Origin: Brachybacterium aquaticum
GTDB taxonomy: Bacteria > Actinomycetota > Actinomycetes > Actinomycetales > Dermabacteraceae
DNA: 64,000 nt
Direction of reading: 5' to 3'
Assembly (NCBI RefSeq): GCF_014204755.1
Contig: NZ_JACHLZ010000001.1
Span: 2,356,001-2,420,000, forward strand
In this document: positions 25,958-36,045 of the stretch, in pieces
How positions within the stretch are numbered: the first letter of the stretch is position 1
How the letters are laid out: each line of letters begins with the position of its first letter
Made by a program: the position numbers and the translations under genes
The notes under the pieces: generated by a model
Databases searched by the model: none
The model's input: only the letters and a program-made list of their open reading frames with translations
Told to the model about the DNA's origin: nothing

Positions 25958-26323
25958 AACGGAACGTCCGGGCCGAGCCCGGGGCTGACGGGATGGCTCG
26001 ATCCACCGCAGCGCACCCCCTCGCGGCAGCACTCGTCCTCTCAGCGACGAGCGCCCGGGGCGGACGCCGGTGACCGGGTGGTATCTCACACCCCCGCGCC
26101 GCATCGTCGCCCCGTGGCGGTGCGCCGCGTACTGTGCACACAAGTGCCGTCCTCCCGCCGCGGCACAGGTCCCGCCCGGACAGCCCCGCGCCCCTCGACC
26201 CCGTCGAGCAGGAAGCGCGGCAGGCTCCGCCGCGGAGACAGCGTCGGCCGAGGAGAGCTGCTGCGTTCAGCCCTGCCCTGACGTCCTCGGGCGGGGTGCA
26301 TCGCACAGAACGGATCACCCTTC
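25958..26323 (+). other. Long intergenic region, probable leader of the DEAD-box gene
   Basis: No credible coding sequence was found. TACTGT at 26130-26135 could be a -10 box, giving a leader of about 180 nt before the GTG at 26324. No clear Shine-Dalgarno precedes that GTG. Long leaders are common on cold-induced DEAD-box genes. Several short G/C inverted repeats occur but none forms an obvious riboswitch. Confidence 0.35.
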
Positions 26324-27883
26324 GTGACCACCTCTGATTTCGCACGCCTCGGCGTGCCCACCGCCCTCGTCGACGCGCTCGCGCCGCAGGGCATCACCGC
26401 GCCGACCCCCATCCAGGCCGCGACCCTGCCGGACTCCCTGGCCGGCCGCGACGTGCTGGGCCGGGGCCGCACCGGCTCGGGCAAGACCTACGCCTTCCTC
26501 CTCCCCCTGGTCGCGCGCCTGCTCGCCGAGCCGCGCCGCCGCGTGGGCCGTCGGCCGCGCTCGCTGGTCCTCGCCCCCACCCGCGAGCTGGCCACCCAGA
26601 TCCACGAGTCGCTGCGGCCCCTCGAGAAGGCCGCGAACCTGCGCAGCGCCGTGGTGTTCGGCGGCGTGGGCCAGAACCCGCAGGTGAACGCCCTCGCCGG
26701 CGGCCTCGACGTGCTCATCGCCTGCCCGGGCCGTCTGCTGGACCTCATGGGTCAGGGCCACGCGGACCTCGGCGCCATCGAGATCACCGTCATCGACGAG
26801 GCCGACCACATGGCCGACATGGGCTTCCTGCCCATGGTGCGCCGCATCCTCGAGGCCACCCCGCGCAAGGGCCAGCGCATGCTGTTCTCCGCGACCCTCG
26901 ACTCCGGCGTGAACAAGCTGGTCAAGGAGTTCCTCCACGACCCGGTCACCCACTCCGCCGATCCGGCCACGAGCCCCGTGGGCACCATGGAGCACCACGT
27001 GCTCGAGGTGGATCCCACGCACCGCTTCGACGTGCTGCGCGACCTCGCGGCCGCCCCGGGCCGCACCATCATGTTCACCCGCACCAAGTACGGCGCGAAG
27101 AACCTCGCCCGCAAGCTCAGCGCCCGCGGCGTCGACGCGGTGGACCTGCACGGCAATCTCTCCCAGAACGCCCGCACCCGCAACCTCGAGGCCTTCGGCT
27201 CGGGGACCGCGACCACCATGGTGTGCACCGACATCGCCGCCCGCGGCATCCACGTGGACGAGGTGGCCCTCGTGGTCCACGCCGATCCGCCGGTGGAGCA
27301 CAAGGCGTACCTGCACCGCTCGGGCCGCACCGCGCGCGCCGGCGAGTCCGGCACCGTGATCACCGTGCAGACCCCGGACCAGAAGCGCGACGTCTCCGAC
27401 CTCATGCGCAAGGCCGGCATCACCCCCACCTACCACCAGCAGGTCGTCTCCACGAGCCCCGTGCTCACCGAGCTCGCCCCCGGTGAGCGGGTCGAGACCC
27501 ACGAGCCGCGCCAGCCCGAGGCGCCCGTCGACGAGGCGCGCCTGACCGGCGAGCGTCGCAGCGGCGGCCGGGGCCGCGGCGGCCAGGGCGGTCGCGGTCA
27601 GGGAGGCCGTGGCCAGGGCGGTCGCGGCGGCCAGGGCGGCGGCCGTGGCCAGGGCGGTCAGAACGGCCAGAACGGCGGCCGCGGCCGTGGTCAGGTCGGC
27701 GGTCGCAGCCAGGAGCAGGGCGCGGGCCAGGAGTCCGGCGGCGGCCGACGCCGCTCGGGCGGGCAGGGTCGCTCCGGCGGGCAGGGCGGCGCGCGGCGCG
27801 AGTCCTCCCCCACCCGCTACTCGACCTCCAGCGGCGATCGCTCCGGTGGTGGTCTCGCGGCGTTCTCCTCGGGTCGCCGCTGA
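26324..27883 (+). CDS. DEAD-box RNA helicase with Gly/Arg/Gln-rich tail
   Basis: A 519-aa ATP-dependent RNA helicase. The Q motif region is FARLGVPTALVDALAPQGI with PTPIQ. Motif I is GRTGSGKT, Ia is APTRELATQ, II is IDEADHMADMG, III is FSATLDS and VI is HRSGRTARAG. In lobe 2, TRTKYGAKNLARKL and CTDIAARGIHVDEV complete the core (to about residue 375). The last 110 residues are RG/GQ repeats (GRGGQGGRGQGG type), a disordered RNA-binding tail like those of mycobacterial RhlE and CsdA-like proteins. Roles in ribosome assembly and mRNA decay are typical. The stop overlaps the next ATG by one base (TGATG). The GTG start is dictated by the Q-motif spacing. Confidence 0.94.
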   Translation: MTTSDFARLGVPTALVDALAPQGITAPTPIQAATLPDSLAGRDVLGRGRTGSGKTYAFLLPLVARLLAEPRRRVGRRPRSLVLAPTRELATQIHESLRPLEKAANLRSAVVFGGVGQNPQVNALAGGLDVLIACPGRLLDLMGQGHADLGAIEITVIDEADHMADMGFLPMVRRILEATPRKGQRMLFSATLDSGVNKLVKEFLHDPVTHSADPATSPVGTMEHHVLEVDPTHRFDVLRDLAAAPGRTIMFTRTKYGAKNLARKLSARGVDAVDLHGNLSQNARTRNLEAFGSGTATTMVCTDIAARGIHVDEVALVVHADPPVEHKAYLHRSGRTARAGESGTVITVQTPDQKRDVSDLMRKAGITPTYHQQVVSTSPVLTELAPGERVETHEPRQPEAPVDEARLTGERRSGGRGRGGQGGRGQGGRGQGGRGGQGGGRGQGGQNGQNGGRGRGQVGGRSQEQGAGQESGGGRRRSGGQGRSGGQGGARRESSPTRYSTSSGDRSGGGLAAFSSGRR

Positions 27884-28344
27884 TGACCGCCGCCGGGGCC
27901 GCATCCGCGCCCGGCCACGGACGGCGCCGGGCCGAAGCCCCCGCCGCCCCCGGGATCGACGAGATCCTCGCGGCCTCCCGCGAGGGCGTGGACCGCGTGG
28001 AGCCCGCGGACCTTCCCGGTCTGCTCGAGGCCGGCGCGCACGTCATCGACATCCGCTCGGCCGTGACCCGCGACCCCGAGGGGCACGTGCCGGGCACGAC
28101 CGTCGTCGAGCGGCTCGTGCTCGAGTGGCGCCTGGATCCCGCGAGCGCCCACCGCATGGCGGGCGGTCCGGACCGCGACGACCTGGTGGTCGTGCTGTGC
28201 AACGAGGGCTACTACTCCTCGCTCGCCGCCCGGGACCTGCGCGACCTCGGCTTCCACCGCGCCACCGATCTCGTCGGCGGCTTCCGGGCGTACGCCGAGG
28301 CGGGCCTGCCCGTCGCCGAGCAGCCCACCCGCTACGTGGACTGA
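27883..28344 (+). CDS. Rhodanese-like domain protein
   Basis: 153 aa, one rhodanese domain. DLPGLLEAGAHVIDIRSAV opens the domain, HVPGTTVVERLVLEWRLDP follows, and the active-site Cys lies in VVVLCNEGYYSSLAA. The C-terminus LGFHRATDLVGGFRAYAEAGLP is typical of single-domain sulfurtransferases. The first 25 residues are Ala/Pro-rich and probably disordered. It shares one base with the helicase stop, so the two are translationally coupled; no functional link is known. A strong terminator follows. Confidence 0.9.
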   Translation: MTAAGAASAPGHGRRRAEAPAAPGIDEILAASREGVDRVEPADLPGLLEAGAHVIDIRSAVTRDPEGHVPGTTVVERLVLEWRLDPASAHRMAGGPDRDDLVVVLCNEGYYSSLAARDLRDLGFHRATDLVGGFRAYAEAGLPVAEQPTRYVD

Positions 28345-28370
28345 GCTCCGGCGGAGCTCCCCCGAACGGC

Positions 28371-28406
28371 CGTCCGGCCCGGTGCCCCAGGGCACCGGGC
28401 CGGACG
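28371..28406. terminator. Terminator after the helicase-rhodanese operon
   Basis: A 16-bp perfect stem (CGTCCGGCCCGGTGCC and complement) with loop CCAG. The convergent acyl-CoA ligase ends 20 nt beyond, so it may serve both directions. A smaller hairpin, GAGCTCC-GGC-GGAGCTC, overlaps the rhodanese stop codon. Confidence 0.85.
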
Positions 28407-28425
28407 CATGCTCAGCGCTGATCCC

Positions 28426-29979
28426 TCAGCGCAGCTCGCGCTTGAGGATCTTCCCGGTCGAGGTCATCGGCAGCTGCTCGGCGATGACGATGCGGCGCGG
28501 GTACTTGTAGTCCGCCATCTGCGACTTCGCCCAGTCCTTCAGCTCGTCGGCCGTGATCGTCGCGCCGTCGGCGAGGATCAGGTGCGCGACGATCTCCTCG
28601 CCGAGCCGCTCGTCGGGCACGCCCACCACGGCGGCGAGGGAGACCTGCTCGTGGCTGAGCAGCGCCTCCTCGACCTCGCGCGGGTACACGTTGAAGCCGC
28701 CGCGCACGATCATGTCCTTGGAGCGGTCCACGACGTAGTAGAACCCCTCCACGTCGCGCCGCCCGAGGTCGCCGGTGCGGAACCAGCCGTCGCGGATCAC
28801 GGCGGCGGTGTCCTCCGGGCGGCCCAGGTAGCCGGTCATGATGTTGTGGCCGCGCACGATGATCTCGCCGATCGCGCCCTCCTCGGTGACCCGCGCCCAG
28901 TCCGGGTCGGCCGGGTCGATGAGGTCCATCTCCACGCCCCAGATCGGCAGGCCGATCGAGCCGGGCCGCGGCCGGTCGGCGAGGGAGAAGGAGGCGACCG
29001 GGGAGGTCTCGGACAGGCCGTAGCCCTCCATGATCGAGATGCCGAGCGCCTCCTTCACCCCGCGCAGGATCTCGACGGGCAGGGAGGCGCCGCCGGAGAC
29101 GCCGAGGCGCAGGTGCTCGGCGAGCCCGTCGGCCTTCGCACCGCCGGTGAGCAGGCGCAGCAGCGCCCACCACATGGTGGGCACGCCGGCGAAGAAGGTC
29201 ACGCGGTGGCGCAGCAGCAGGTCGAGCGCCTGCTGCGGATCGAAGCGCGGGATCATCACGAGCGTGGCGCCCATCGAGAATCCGGCGTTCATGTTCACCG
29301 TCGCCCCGAAGGTGTGGAACAGCGGCAGCGCGACGAGGTGGGTGTCCTCCCCCGGCTTCGTGCCGAACAGCCGGTTGCAGGTCAGGGCGTTCATCAGCTG
29401 GTTGGAGTGGCTGAGCTCGGCGCCCTTGGGCCGCCCGGTGGTGCCGGAGGTGTACAGCACCACGGCGGTGTCGTTCTCGGCGCGCAGCACGGTGGGGAAG
29501 GCGGCGGGCTTGTCGGCGACCGCACCGGCGAGGGTGGGCACGCCCTCGTAGGGGCTCTCGGCCGACGGGTCCGCGGTCATCAGGACCACCTGGGGCGGCC
29601 GGGCTGCGGCCTGCGCGCCCTCGACGACGAAACGACCGATGGGCAGCTCCTCGGTGCCCTCGAAGGCGAAGAGGACCTTGGCGTCGGTGTCGTCGAGGTA
29701 GTAGGTGATCTCGCGGGGCTTGTTCAGCACGTTCAGCGGCACCACCACGGCGCCGGCCTTCAGGATCCCGAAGTAGACGATCGGGAACTGGGGCAGGTTG
29801 GGACAGCTGAGGGCCACGCGGTCGCCGGGCTCCACGCCGAGCTCGACGAGCAGGTGCGCGACGCGGTTGGCGGCGGCGTCGACCTGGGCATAGGTCAGCA
29901 CGGTCTCGCCGAGCACGACGGCCGGGGTGTCGGGGACGGTGCGGGCGCTGTCCTCCAGCACCACGGAGAGGTTGAACAT
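28426..29979 (-). CDS. Long-chain fatty-acid-CoA ligase type AMP-binding enzyme
   Basis: A 517-aa adenylate-forming enzyme that activates a carboxylic acid with ATP and CoA. P-loop-like motif A3 is LYTSGTTGRPKGAELSH; GYGLSETSPVASFS is motif A5; WFRTGDLGRRDVEGFYYVVD is A7/A8; DMIVRGGFNVYPREVEEALL is the hinge; the catalytic Lys is in MTSTGKILKRELR at the C-terminus. The size and motifs fit FadD-type ligases; the chain length is unknown. AAGGAG lies 9 nt before the ATG at 29979. It is divergent from the ArsR/CDF pair. Confidence 0.92.
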   Translation of the reverse strand: MFNLSVVLEDSARTVPDTPAVVLGETVLTYAQVDAAANRVAHLLVELGVEPGDRVALSCPNLPQFPIVYFGILKAGAVVVPLNVLNKPREITYYLDDTDAKVLFAFEGTEELPIGRFVVEGAQAAARPPQVVLMTADPSAESPYEGVPTLAGAVADKPAAFPTVLRAENDTAVVLYTSGTTGRPKGAELSHSNQLMNALTCNRLFGTKPGEDTHLVALPLFHTFGATVNMNAGFSMGATLVMIPRFDPQQALDLLLRHRVTFFAGVPTMWWALLRLLTGGAKADGLAEHLRLGVSGGASLPVEILRGVKEALGISIMEGYGLSETSPVASFSLADRPRPGSIGLPIWGVEMDLIDPADPDWARVTEEGAIGEIIVRGHNIMTGYLGRPEDTAAVIRDGWFRTGDLGRRDVEGFYYVVDRSKDMIVRGGFNVYPREVEEALLSHEQVSLAAVVGVPDERLGEEIVAHLILADGATITADELKDWAKSQMADYKYPRRIVIAEQLPMTSTGKILKRELR

Positions 29980-30059
29980 GCGAGGAGACTCCTTCGTCGA
30001 CGTCGTTGTGACGGGGGCCTCACAGTACGACCGCGCGCGTCTGTCGTGCCACATTCCCA

Positions 30060-30085
30060 TTTCGTCAGTTGCGCGAATGACAAAA
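30060..30085. promoter_or_regulatory. Operator-like inverted repeat upstream of arsR
   Basis: TTTCGTCA (30060-30067) and TGACAAAA (30078-30085) match in 7 of 8 pairs around TTGCGCGAA, itself near-palindromic. It ends 19 nt before the ArsR start, as expected for metal-responsive autorepression. Confidence 0.5.
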
Positions 30086-30104
30086 CGTGGGCAGGATCGA
30101 CGCC

Positions 30105-30449
30105 ATGAGCGAGACCCCCGAGCGCTTCCCCACCGAGCCCCAGCTCGCGGCGGCGGCGGACACCTTCTCGATGCTCGCCAGCCCCGCCCGCCTGCACCTC
30201 GTCCAGCTGATGAGCACGGGGCGCTACGACGTGGGCGAGCTGGCGGAGCGGGTGGGCCTGAGCCTGCCCACCACCAGCCAGCACCTGCGCAAGCTGCGCC
30301 TGACCGGGATCGTCTCGGCGACCCGCGAGGGCCGCCACAGCTACTACACGGTGGAGGATCCGCACGTGGTGGAGCTGGTGGAGCAGATCTTCGCGCACAT
30401 CGCCCCGGACGGCTCGCTCGCCCCCGACCCGCCTCGCAAGGACCGCTGA
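30105..30449 (+). CDS. ArsR/SmtB-family metalloregulator
   Basis: A 114-aa winged-helix repressor: FSMLASPARLHLVQLMSTG, DVGELAERVGLSLPTTSQHL and RKLRLTGIVSATREGRHSYY, then the C-terminal helix DPHVVELVEQIFAHI. Helix alpha5 has Asp, His and Glu, the kind of ligands used by Zn- or Co-sensing members (CzrA, NmtR); the cysteine-type alpha3 site is absent. The metal is inferred. I used ATG 30105; an in-frame GTG lies 18 nt upstream. The stop shares one base with the CDF transporter start, so both are co-translated. Confidence 0.88.
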   Translation: MSETPERFPTEPQLAAAADTFSMLASPARLHLVQLMSTGRYDVGELAERVGLSLPTTSQHLRKLRLTGIVSATREGRHSYYTVEDPHVVELVEQIFAHIAPDGSLAPDPPRKDR

Positions 30450-31462
30450 TGACCTCCGCAGACTCCTCGACCTCCCCCGAGTCCCCCACCCCGCCCAGCC
30501 CCTCCCGCTCGACCCCGCAGCGGGTGGACCTCACGAAGTTCGCCTGGCTCTCGATCGCCGCGGCGATCGTCACCATCACCCTCAAGGCCGGCGCCTGGGT
30601 GATGACCGGCTCGGTGGGCCTGCTCTCCGACGCCGCCGAGTCGGTGGTGAACCTCGTCGCCGCAGTGGTCGCGCTCATCGCGCTGCGCGTCGCGATCCGC
30701 CCGGCCACCGAGCGCTTCCTCTACGGCCGCGCGAAGGCGGAGTACTTCTCCGCCGCGGTCGAGGGCGTCATGATCTTCGTGGCCGCCGCGGTGATCCTCG
30801 TGACCGCCGTGGAGCGCTTCCTGAACCCGCAGCCGCTGGAGAACGTGGGCTGGGGCCTCGCGATCAGCGTGATCGCCTCGCTCGTCAACGGCGGCGTCGC
30901 GCTCGTGCTGCTGCGCGCGGGCAAGAAGCACAACTCGATCACCCTGCGGGCCGACGGCAAGCACCTCATGACCGACGTGGTCACCAGCGCCGGCGTGCTC
31001 ATCGGCGTCGCCGCCGTGGTCCTCACCGGCTGGGAGCGCCTGGACCCGATCGTCGCCTTCGCCGTCGGCGTGAACATCATCGTCACCGGCATCGGCCTGA
31101 TCTCCGAGTCCGTCTCCGGCCTGCTGGACAAGGCGCTGCCGGACGAGGAGCACGAGGTGATCACCGAGATCCTGCGCCGCCGCACCGACGGCACCGTCAC
31201 CTTCCACGGCCTGCAGACCCGCGAGGCCGGGCAGGAGAAGTACATGAACGTGCACGTGCTCGTGCCGGACGAGTGGACGGTCAAGCAGGGCCACGACTAC
31301 ATCGAGGGCCTCGAGGACGAGCTGGCCGCGGCGATGCCGATGCTGCGCGTGCTCACCCACCTCGAGCCGATCTCCGACCCCGCCAGCTACGAGGACATCC
31401 CCGAGGCGCACGTCCCGATCCACGGGGATGACCACGACCCGACGGTTCCGCCGCAGGTCTGA
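30449..31462 (+). CDS. Cation diffusion facilitator (CDF) metal efflux transporter
   Basis: A 337-aa membrane protein that exports divalent metal with proton antiport. TM2 carries SDAAESVVNLV and TM5 carries GKHLMTDVVTSAGVL, which together give the zinc-binding Asp and His-Asp residues of the YiiP type. FLYGRAKAEYFSA is the conserved cytosolic loop after TM2. The C-terminal cytosolic domain begins near EEHEVITEILRR. The disordered N-terminus (30 residues) is Ser/Pro/Thr-rich. It is coupled to the ArsR gene (TGATG), so induction by Zn, Co or Cd is expected. Confidence 0.92.
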   Translation: MTSADSSTSPESPTPPSPSRSTPQRVDLTKFAWLSIAAAIVTITLKAGAWVMTGSVGLLSDAAESVVNLVAAVVALIALRVAIRPATERFLYGRAKAEYFSAAVEGVMIFVAAAVILVTAVERFLNPQPLENVGWGLAISVIASLVNGGVALVLLRAGKKHNSITLRADGKHLMTDVVTSAGVLIGVAAVVLTGWERLDPIVAFAVGVNIIVTGIGLISESVSGLLDKALPDEEHEVITEILRRRTDGTVTFHGLQTREAGQEKYMNVHVLVPDEWTVKQGHDYIEGLEDELAAAMPMLRVLTHLEPISDPASYEDIPEAHVPIHGDDHDPTVPPQV

Positions 31463-31480
31463 CGCCCCCTTCCATCCTCC

Positions 31481-31515
31481 GAGCGCCCCGCCGATCCTCG
31501 ATCGGCGGGGCGCTC
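31481..31515 (+). terminator. Terminator after the ArsR-CDF operon
   Basis: A 16-bp perfect stem (GAGCGCCCCGCCGATC and complement) around loop CTC, 18 nt after the CDF stop. Confidence 0.85.
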
Positions 31516-31606
31516 GCGCGACTGCCGCCGGGGCCAAGGACCAGTGGCGCACGTCACCTGTGTCGCACACGGTGAACTCTTATGTCGATCATCGCTTGTG
31601 CTTATG

Positions 31607-31620
31607 GGGGTCCGTACCCC
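31607..31620. promoter_or_regulatory. Palindrome upstream of the FAD-oxidase/Dpp operon
   Basis: GGGGTCCGTACCCC (GGGGT-N4-ACCCC) directly follows an A/T-richer stretch with CTTATG words and lies 45 nt before the first gene. It could be an operator; no regulator gene is adjacent. Confidence 0.35.
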
Positions 31621-31664
31621 ACGATGGGGCGCGCACCACCGCCCCTACTCTCCCCAGGAGCACC

Positions 31665-33064
<1,400 letters not shown>

Positions 33065-33065
<1 letters not shown>

Positions 33066-34390
33066 TGACCACGACCGCCCTCGATCCCGCGGCCCTCGCC
33101 GCCGGTCTGCTCTCGCCCCTCGCCGCTCGCGAGGACCTCTCCCACGGCTTCGGCCCCGGTGGCACCTCCGTACCCGGCGCGGTCTCCCTCATGGGCGGCG
33201 CCCCGAGCGCGGACCTGCTGCCGCTGGCCGCTCTGCGCGAGGCGGCCCGTGACCTCACCACCGATCCGGCCGCCCTCGTCGACGCCCTGCAGTACAGCGC
33301 CGCGCCCGGCATCACCCCGCTGCGCGAGTGGATCGCCCGGCGCGAGGGCGTGGACGCCTCCCGTGTGCTGGTCACCAACGGCGCCTTCCACGGCCTGTCC
33401 CTCGTGTTCGACGCGCTGCTGGAGCGCGGCGACCTGATCGCGGTCGAGGACCCGACCTACCCGCTGATCTTCCGCGACCTGCAGCACCACGACGTGGACG
33501 TGCTGCCGGTGTCCCTGACCGAGGAGGGGCTGGACCTCGACGCGCTCGAGGAGCGCCTGGAGGCCGGGGCCCGCCCGAAGCTACTCTACACGGTCCCCGA
33601 CTTCCACAACCCCACGGGCCTGATCGTCCCGGCCGCGCAGCGGGAGCGGCTCGTCTCCCTCGCCGAGCGGCACGGCTTCGTGATCGTCTCCGACAGCGCC
33701 TACGCCGGCCTCGCCTTCCCGGGCGTCGAGACGCCCGCGGACTTCACCACCGACTCGGACCTCGTGGTGCGGGTGCGCACGTTCTCCAAGATCCTCGGCC
33801 CCGGGCTGCGGCTCGGCTACCTGGTGCTGCCCGCGTGGCTCGTCGGCCCCGTCACCCGCCTGCGCGCCAACCAGGACCAGCACTCCTCGGTCGTCGTCCA
33901 GGCGATCGTGGAGCGGGTCGTCGGCGCGGGCGAGCATGCGCCCCTGCACGGCGGCCTCGACGGGATCGCCGACCGCGCCCGCACCGCCTACGCCTCCCGC
34001 TTCGACCTCGTCGCGGGGCTGCTGGACGAGGCCCTGCCCGGCGGGATCGAGATCGCCCACCGCACCGGCGGGATCTTCCTGTGGGCGCAGGTGGACGAGG
34101 CCATCGACCTCGCCGCCGCCCGCCGCATCGCCCGCGAGCGCACCGGCACGGACTTCGTGCCGGGCCGCTACTTCCGTCTCGCCACCGCCGCGGACACCGC
34201 CCCGGCCCGCCGCGCCGCCGGATCCCCGTCGGCCGACGGGGCCGGCGCCCTCGAGGGCGCCGGCGCCGAGCTCACTTCCACGGACGCCGGCCGTCTGCGC
34301 GTGGGCATCAGCCATCTCGACGAGCCTGCCCTGCGCGAGGGCGTCACCCGCCTCGCCGCCGCCCTCACCGACCCGGAGGCCCGCCGATGA
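33065..34390 (+). CDS. PLP-dependent aminotransferase (2-aminoadipate/MocR-catalytic type, no HTH)
   Basis: 441 aa, fold-type I. SVPGAVSLMGGAPSADLLPL opens the family, ALQYSAAPGITPLREWIARR follows, then TNGAFHGLSLVFDALL and VEDPTYPLIFRDLQ; PDFHNPTGLIVP and SDSAYAGLAFPG bracket the cofactor site, and the PLP Lys lies in RTFSKILGPGLRLGYL. Near residues 384-412 an Ala/Gly/Ser insertion (PARRAAGSPSADGAGALEGA) interrupts the normally short stretch between the PGRYF and LRVGISH motifs; it is encoded by two adjoining perfect palindromes. The start overlaps the upstream stop (TGATG) and its end overlaps the next gene (ATGA). Confidence 0.9.
34224..34264. repeat. Two adjoining perfect palindromes inside the aminotransferase gene
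   Basis: CCCCGTCGGCCGACGGGG (18 bp, 34224-34241) is followed, sharing one G, by a 24-bp perfect palindrome (34241-34264, half-site GCCGGCGCCCTC). Both are translated in frame into an Ala/Gly-rich insertion. Confidence 0.9.
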
Positions 34391-36045
34391 GCACCACCGC
34401 CGCCACCCGCCCCAGCCGTCGTCGACTCCTGCAGGGACTCGGCGCCGGGGCCGTGGGCCTCGCCGTCGGCCTGCCGCTCGTCGGCGGGGTCCGCGAGGTC
34501 GCCCGCGCCGACGGGACCGGCGACGACCTCGAGCTGTCCTTCCTCATCTCGAACCTCGACGGCGGCTGGGTCCCCGCGAAGTCCGCGATCTCGAGCTACG
34601 AGGCGAACGTCTGGCAGCAGTTGACCGACAAGCTCGTCCACACCGACCCGAAGGGGAAGGTCACCCCGTGGATCGCCGAGTCCTGGGAGCAGAGCGAGGA
34701 CGCGACCGAGTACGTCCTGCACCTGAAGGACGGGGTCACCTTCTCCGACGGCACCCCGCTGGACGCCGACGCGGTCATCGCGAACCTGCAGGCCTGGGCC
34801 GTCGGCCGCCCCGACGAGGGCCTCCCCCGCGTGGGCCTGTTCCCCGGCGGCACCTTCGAGGGCGCCGAGGCGCTGGATCCGCTGACCGTGCGCGTCGCCT
34901 TCACCGCCCCCACCCTGTCCTTCCTGCCCACCCTCGGCTACCACGGCTGCCAGCTGATGGCGCCGTCGTCCCTGGCCGGCAGCCTCGAGGAGCAGTCCGA
35001 CCTGTCCACCCAGGTGGGCTCCGGGCCGTTCGTGCTGGAGAGCTGGGCGGCCGGGGACCACGTGCGCCTGGTGCGCCGCGAGGACTACGACTGGGCACCG
35101 CCGGCGCTCGGCGCGTCCGGCCCCGCGACGCTCGCCGCCATCACCTACACGGTGCTGCCGGACGACACGCTGCGCGCCTCCGCCGCCCGCGCCCACCAGA
35201 CCGACATCGCCTACAACGTGAACCCGCAGGTGCTGGACTCCTTCACGCAGGCCGGGTTCCACATCGAGGTGCCCCGCTACCTCGGCTTCGTGCACGGCTA
35301 CAGCCTGCGCACGAACGTCGCGCCCTTCGACGACGTGCGCGTGCGGCAGGCCTTCACCCGCGGCATCGACCGCGCCGAGATCCTGCGCACCGTGTTCACC
35401 GACGCGTGGGAGCCGGCGACCAGCTGGCTGCAGGCCGGAGTGCCCGAGACCACCGACCTCACCGAGCTGTTCGAGTACGACCCCGAGCTCGCCGACCGCC
35501 TGCTCGACGAGGCCGGCTGGACCGAGCGCAACGCCGACGGCTTCCGCACGAAGGACGGCACCGAGCTCGGCTTCACCCTCTACCCCACCCCGTACCTCAC
35601 CGGCTCCGTCCCGGAGGCGGAGCTGATCAGCCAGCACCTGCGCCGGCTCGGCATCCGTGTGCACACCCAGAAGCTCGACATCCCCACCTGGACCGAGCGG
35701 GTCACCAACGACCTCTCCCAGGGCGTCGGCGAGGTGACGCGCAGCTTCGTGGACGTGGGCACCGTGGCCGGGGTGATCACCGACGAGGGCGAGGACTGGT
35801 TCTCCGTCGGCTCCTCCGACCCCGAGCTGGTGCGCCTGCGCGACGCCGTCGCCGGCGCCGCGGACCGCGAGGAGCGGGCGGGTCTGGTGGACGAGCTGTC
35901 CCGCCACGTCCTCGAGCAGGCCTACTTCATCCCGCTCGAGCAGAACGTGCAGCGCATCTACGTGCAGTCCCCGGACCTGAAGGGCATCACCTTCAACGCG
36001 GTGGCGATCCCCTCATACCACGCCGCCACCAAGGAGCCGTCATGA
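34387..36045 (+). CDS. ABC transporter substrate-binding protein, family 5 (peptide/nickel), Tat signal
   Basis: A 552-aa exported binding protein. The twin-arginine signal SRRRLLQGLGAGAVGLAVG ends near GGVREVARAD. SBP_bac_5 features: WIAESWEQSEDATEYVLHLK, DGVTFSDGTPLDADAVIANL, GSGPFVLESWAAGDHVRLVR, RVRQAFTRGIDRAEILRTVF and a C-terminal LEQAYFIPLEQNVQRIYVQS. No lipobox is seen. Tat export suggests folding or cofactor binding in the cytosol, or simply actinobacterial preference. It overlaps both neighbours by 4 nt. Peptides, opines, nickel chelates or glycans are all bound by this family, so the ligand is open. Confidence 0.92.
   Translation: MSTTAATRPSRRRLLQGLGAGAVGLAVGLPLVGGVREVARADGTGDDLELSFLISNLDGGWVPAKSAISSYEANVWQQLTDKLVHTDPKGKVTPWIAESWEQSEDATEYVLHLKDGVTFSDGTPLDADAVIANLQAWAVGRPDEGLPRVGLFPGGTFEGAEALDPLTVRVAFTAPTLSFLPTLGYHGCQLMAPSSLAGSLEEQSDLSTQVGSGPFVLESWAAGDHVRLVRREDYDWAPPALGASGPATLAAITYTVLPDDTLRASAARAHQTDIAYNVNPQVLDSFTQAGFHIEVPRYLGFVHGYSLRTNVAPFDDVRVRQAFTRGIDRAEILRTVFTDAWEPATSWLQAGVPETTDLTELFEYDPELADRLLDEAGWTERNADGFRTKDGTELGFTLYPTPYLTGSVPEAELISQHLRRLGIRVHTQKLDIPTWTERVTNDLSQGVGEVTRSFVDVGTVAGVITDEGEDWFSVGSSDPELVRLRDAVAGAADREERAGLVDELSRHVLEQAYFIPLEQNVQRIYVQSPDLKGITFNAVAIPSYHAATKEPS

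Noticed and set aside
23464-26073. Open frame of about 870 codons opposite the GH2 gene
   Set aside because: It is antisense to the glycosidase, whose catalytic motifs and Shine-Dalgarno are clear.
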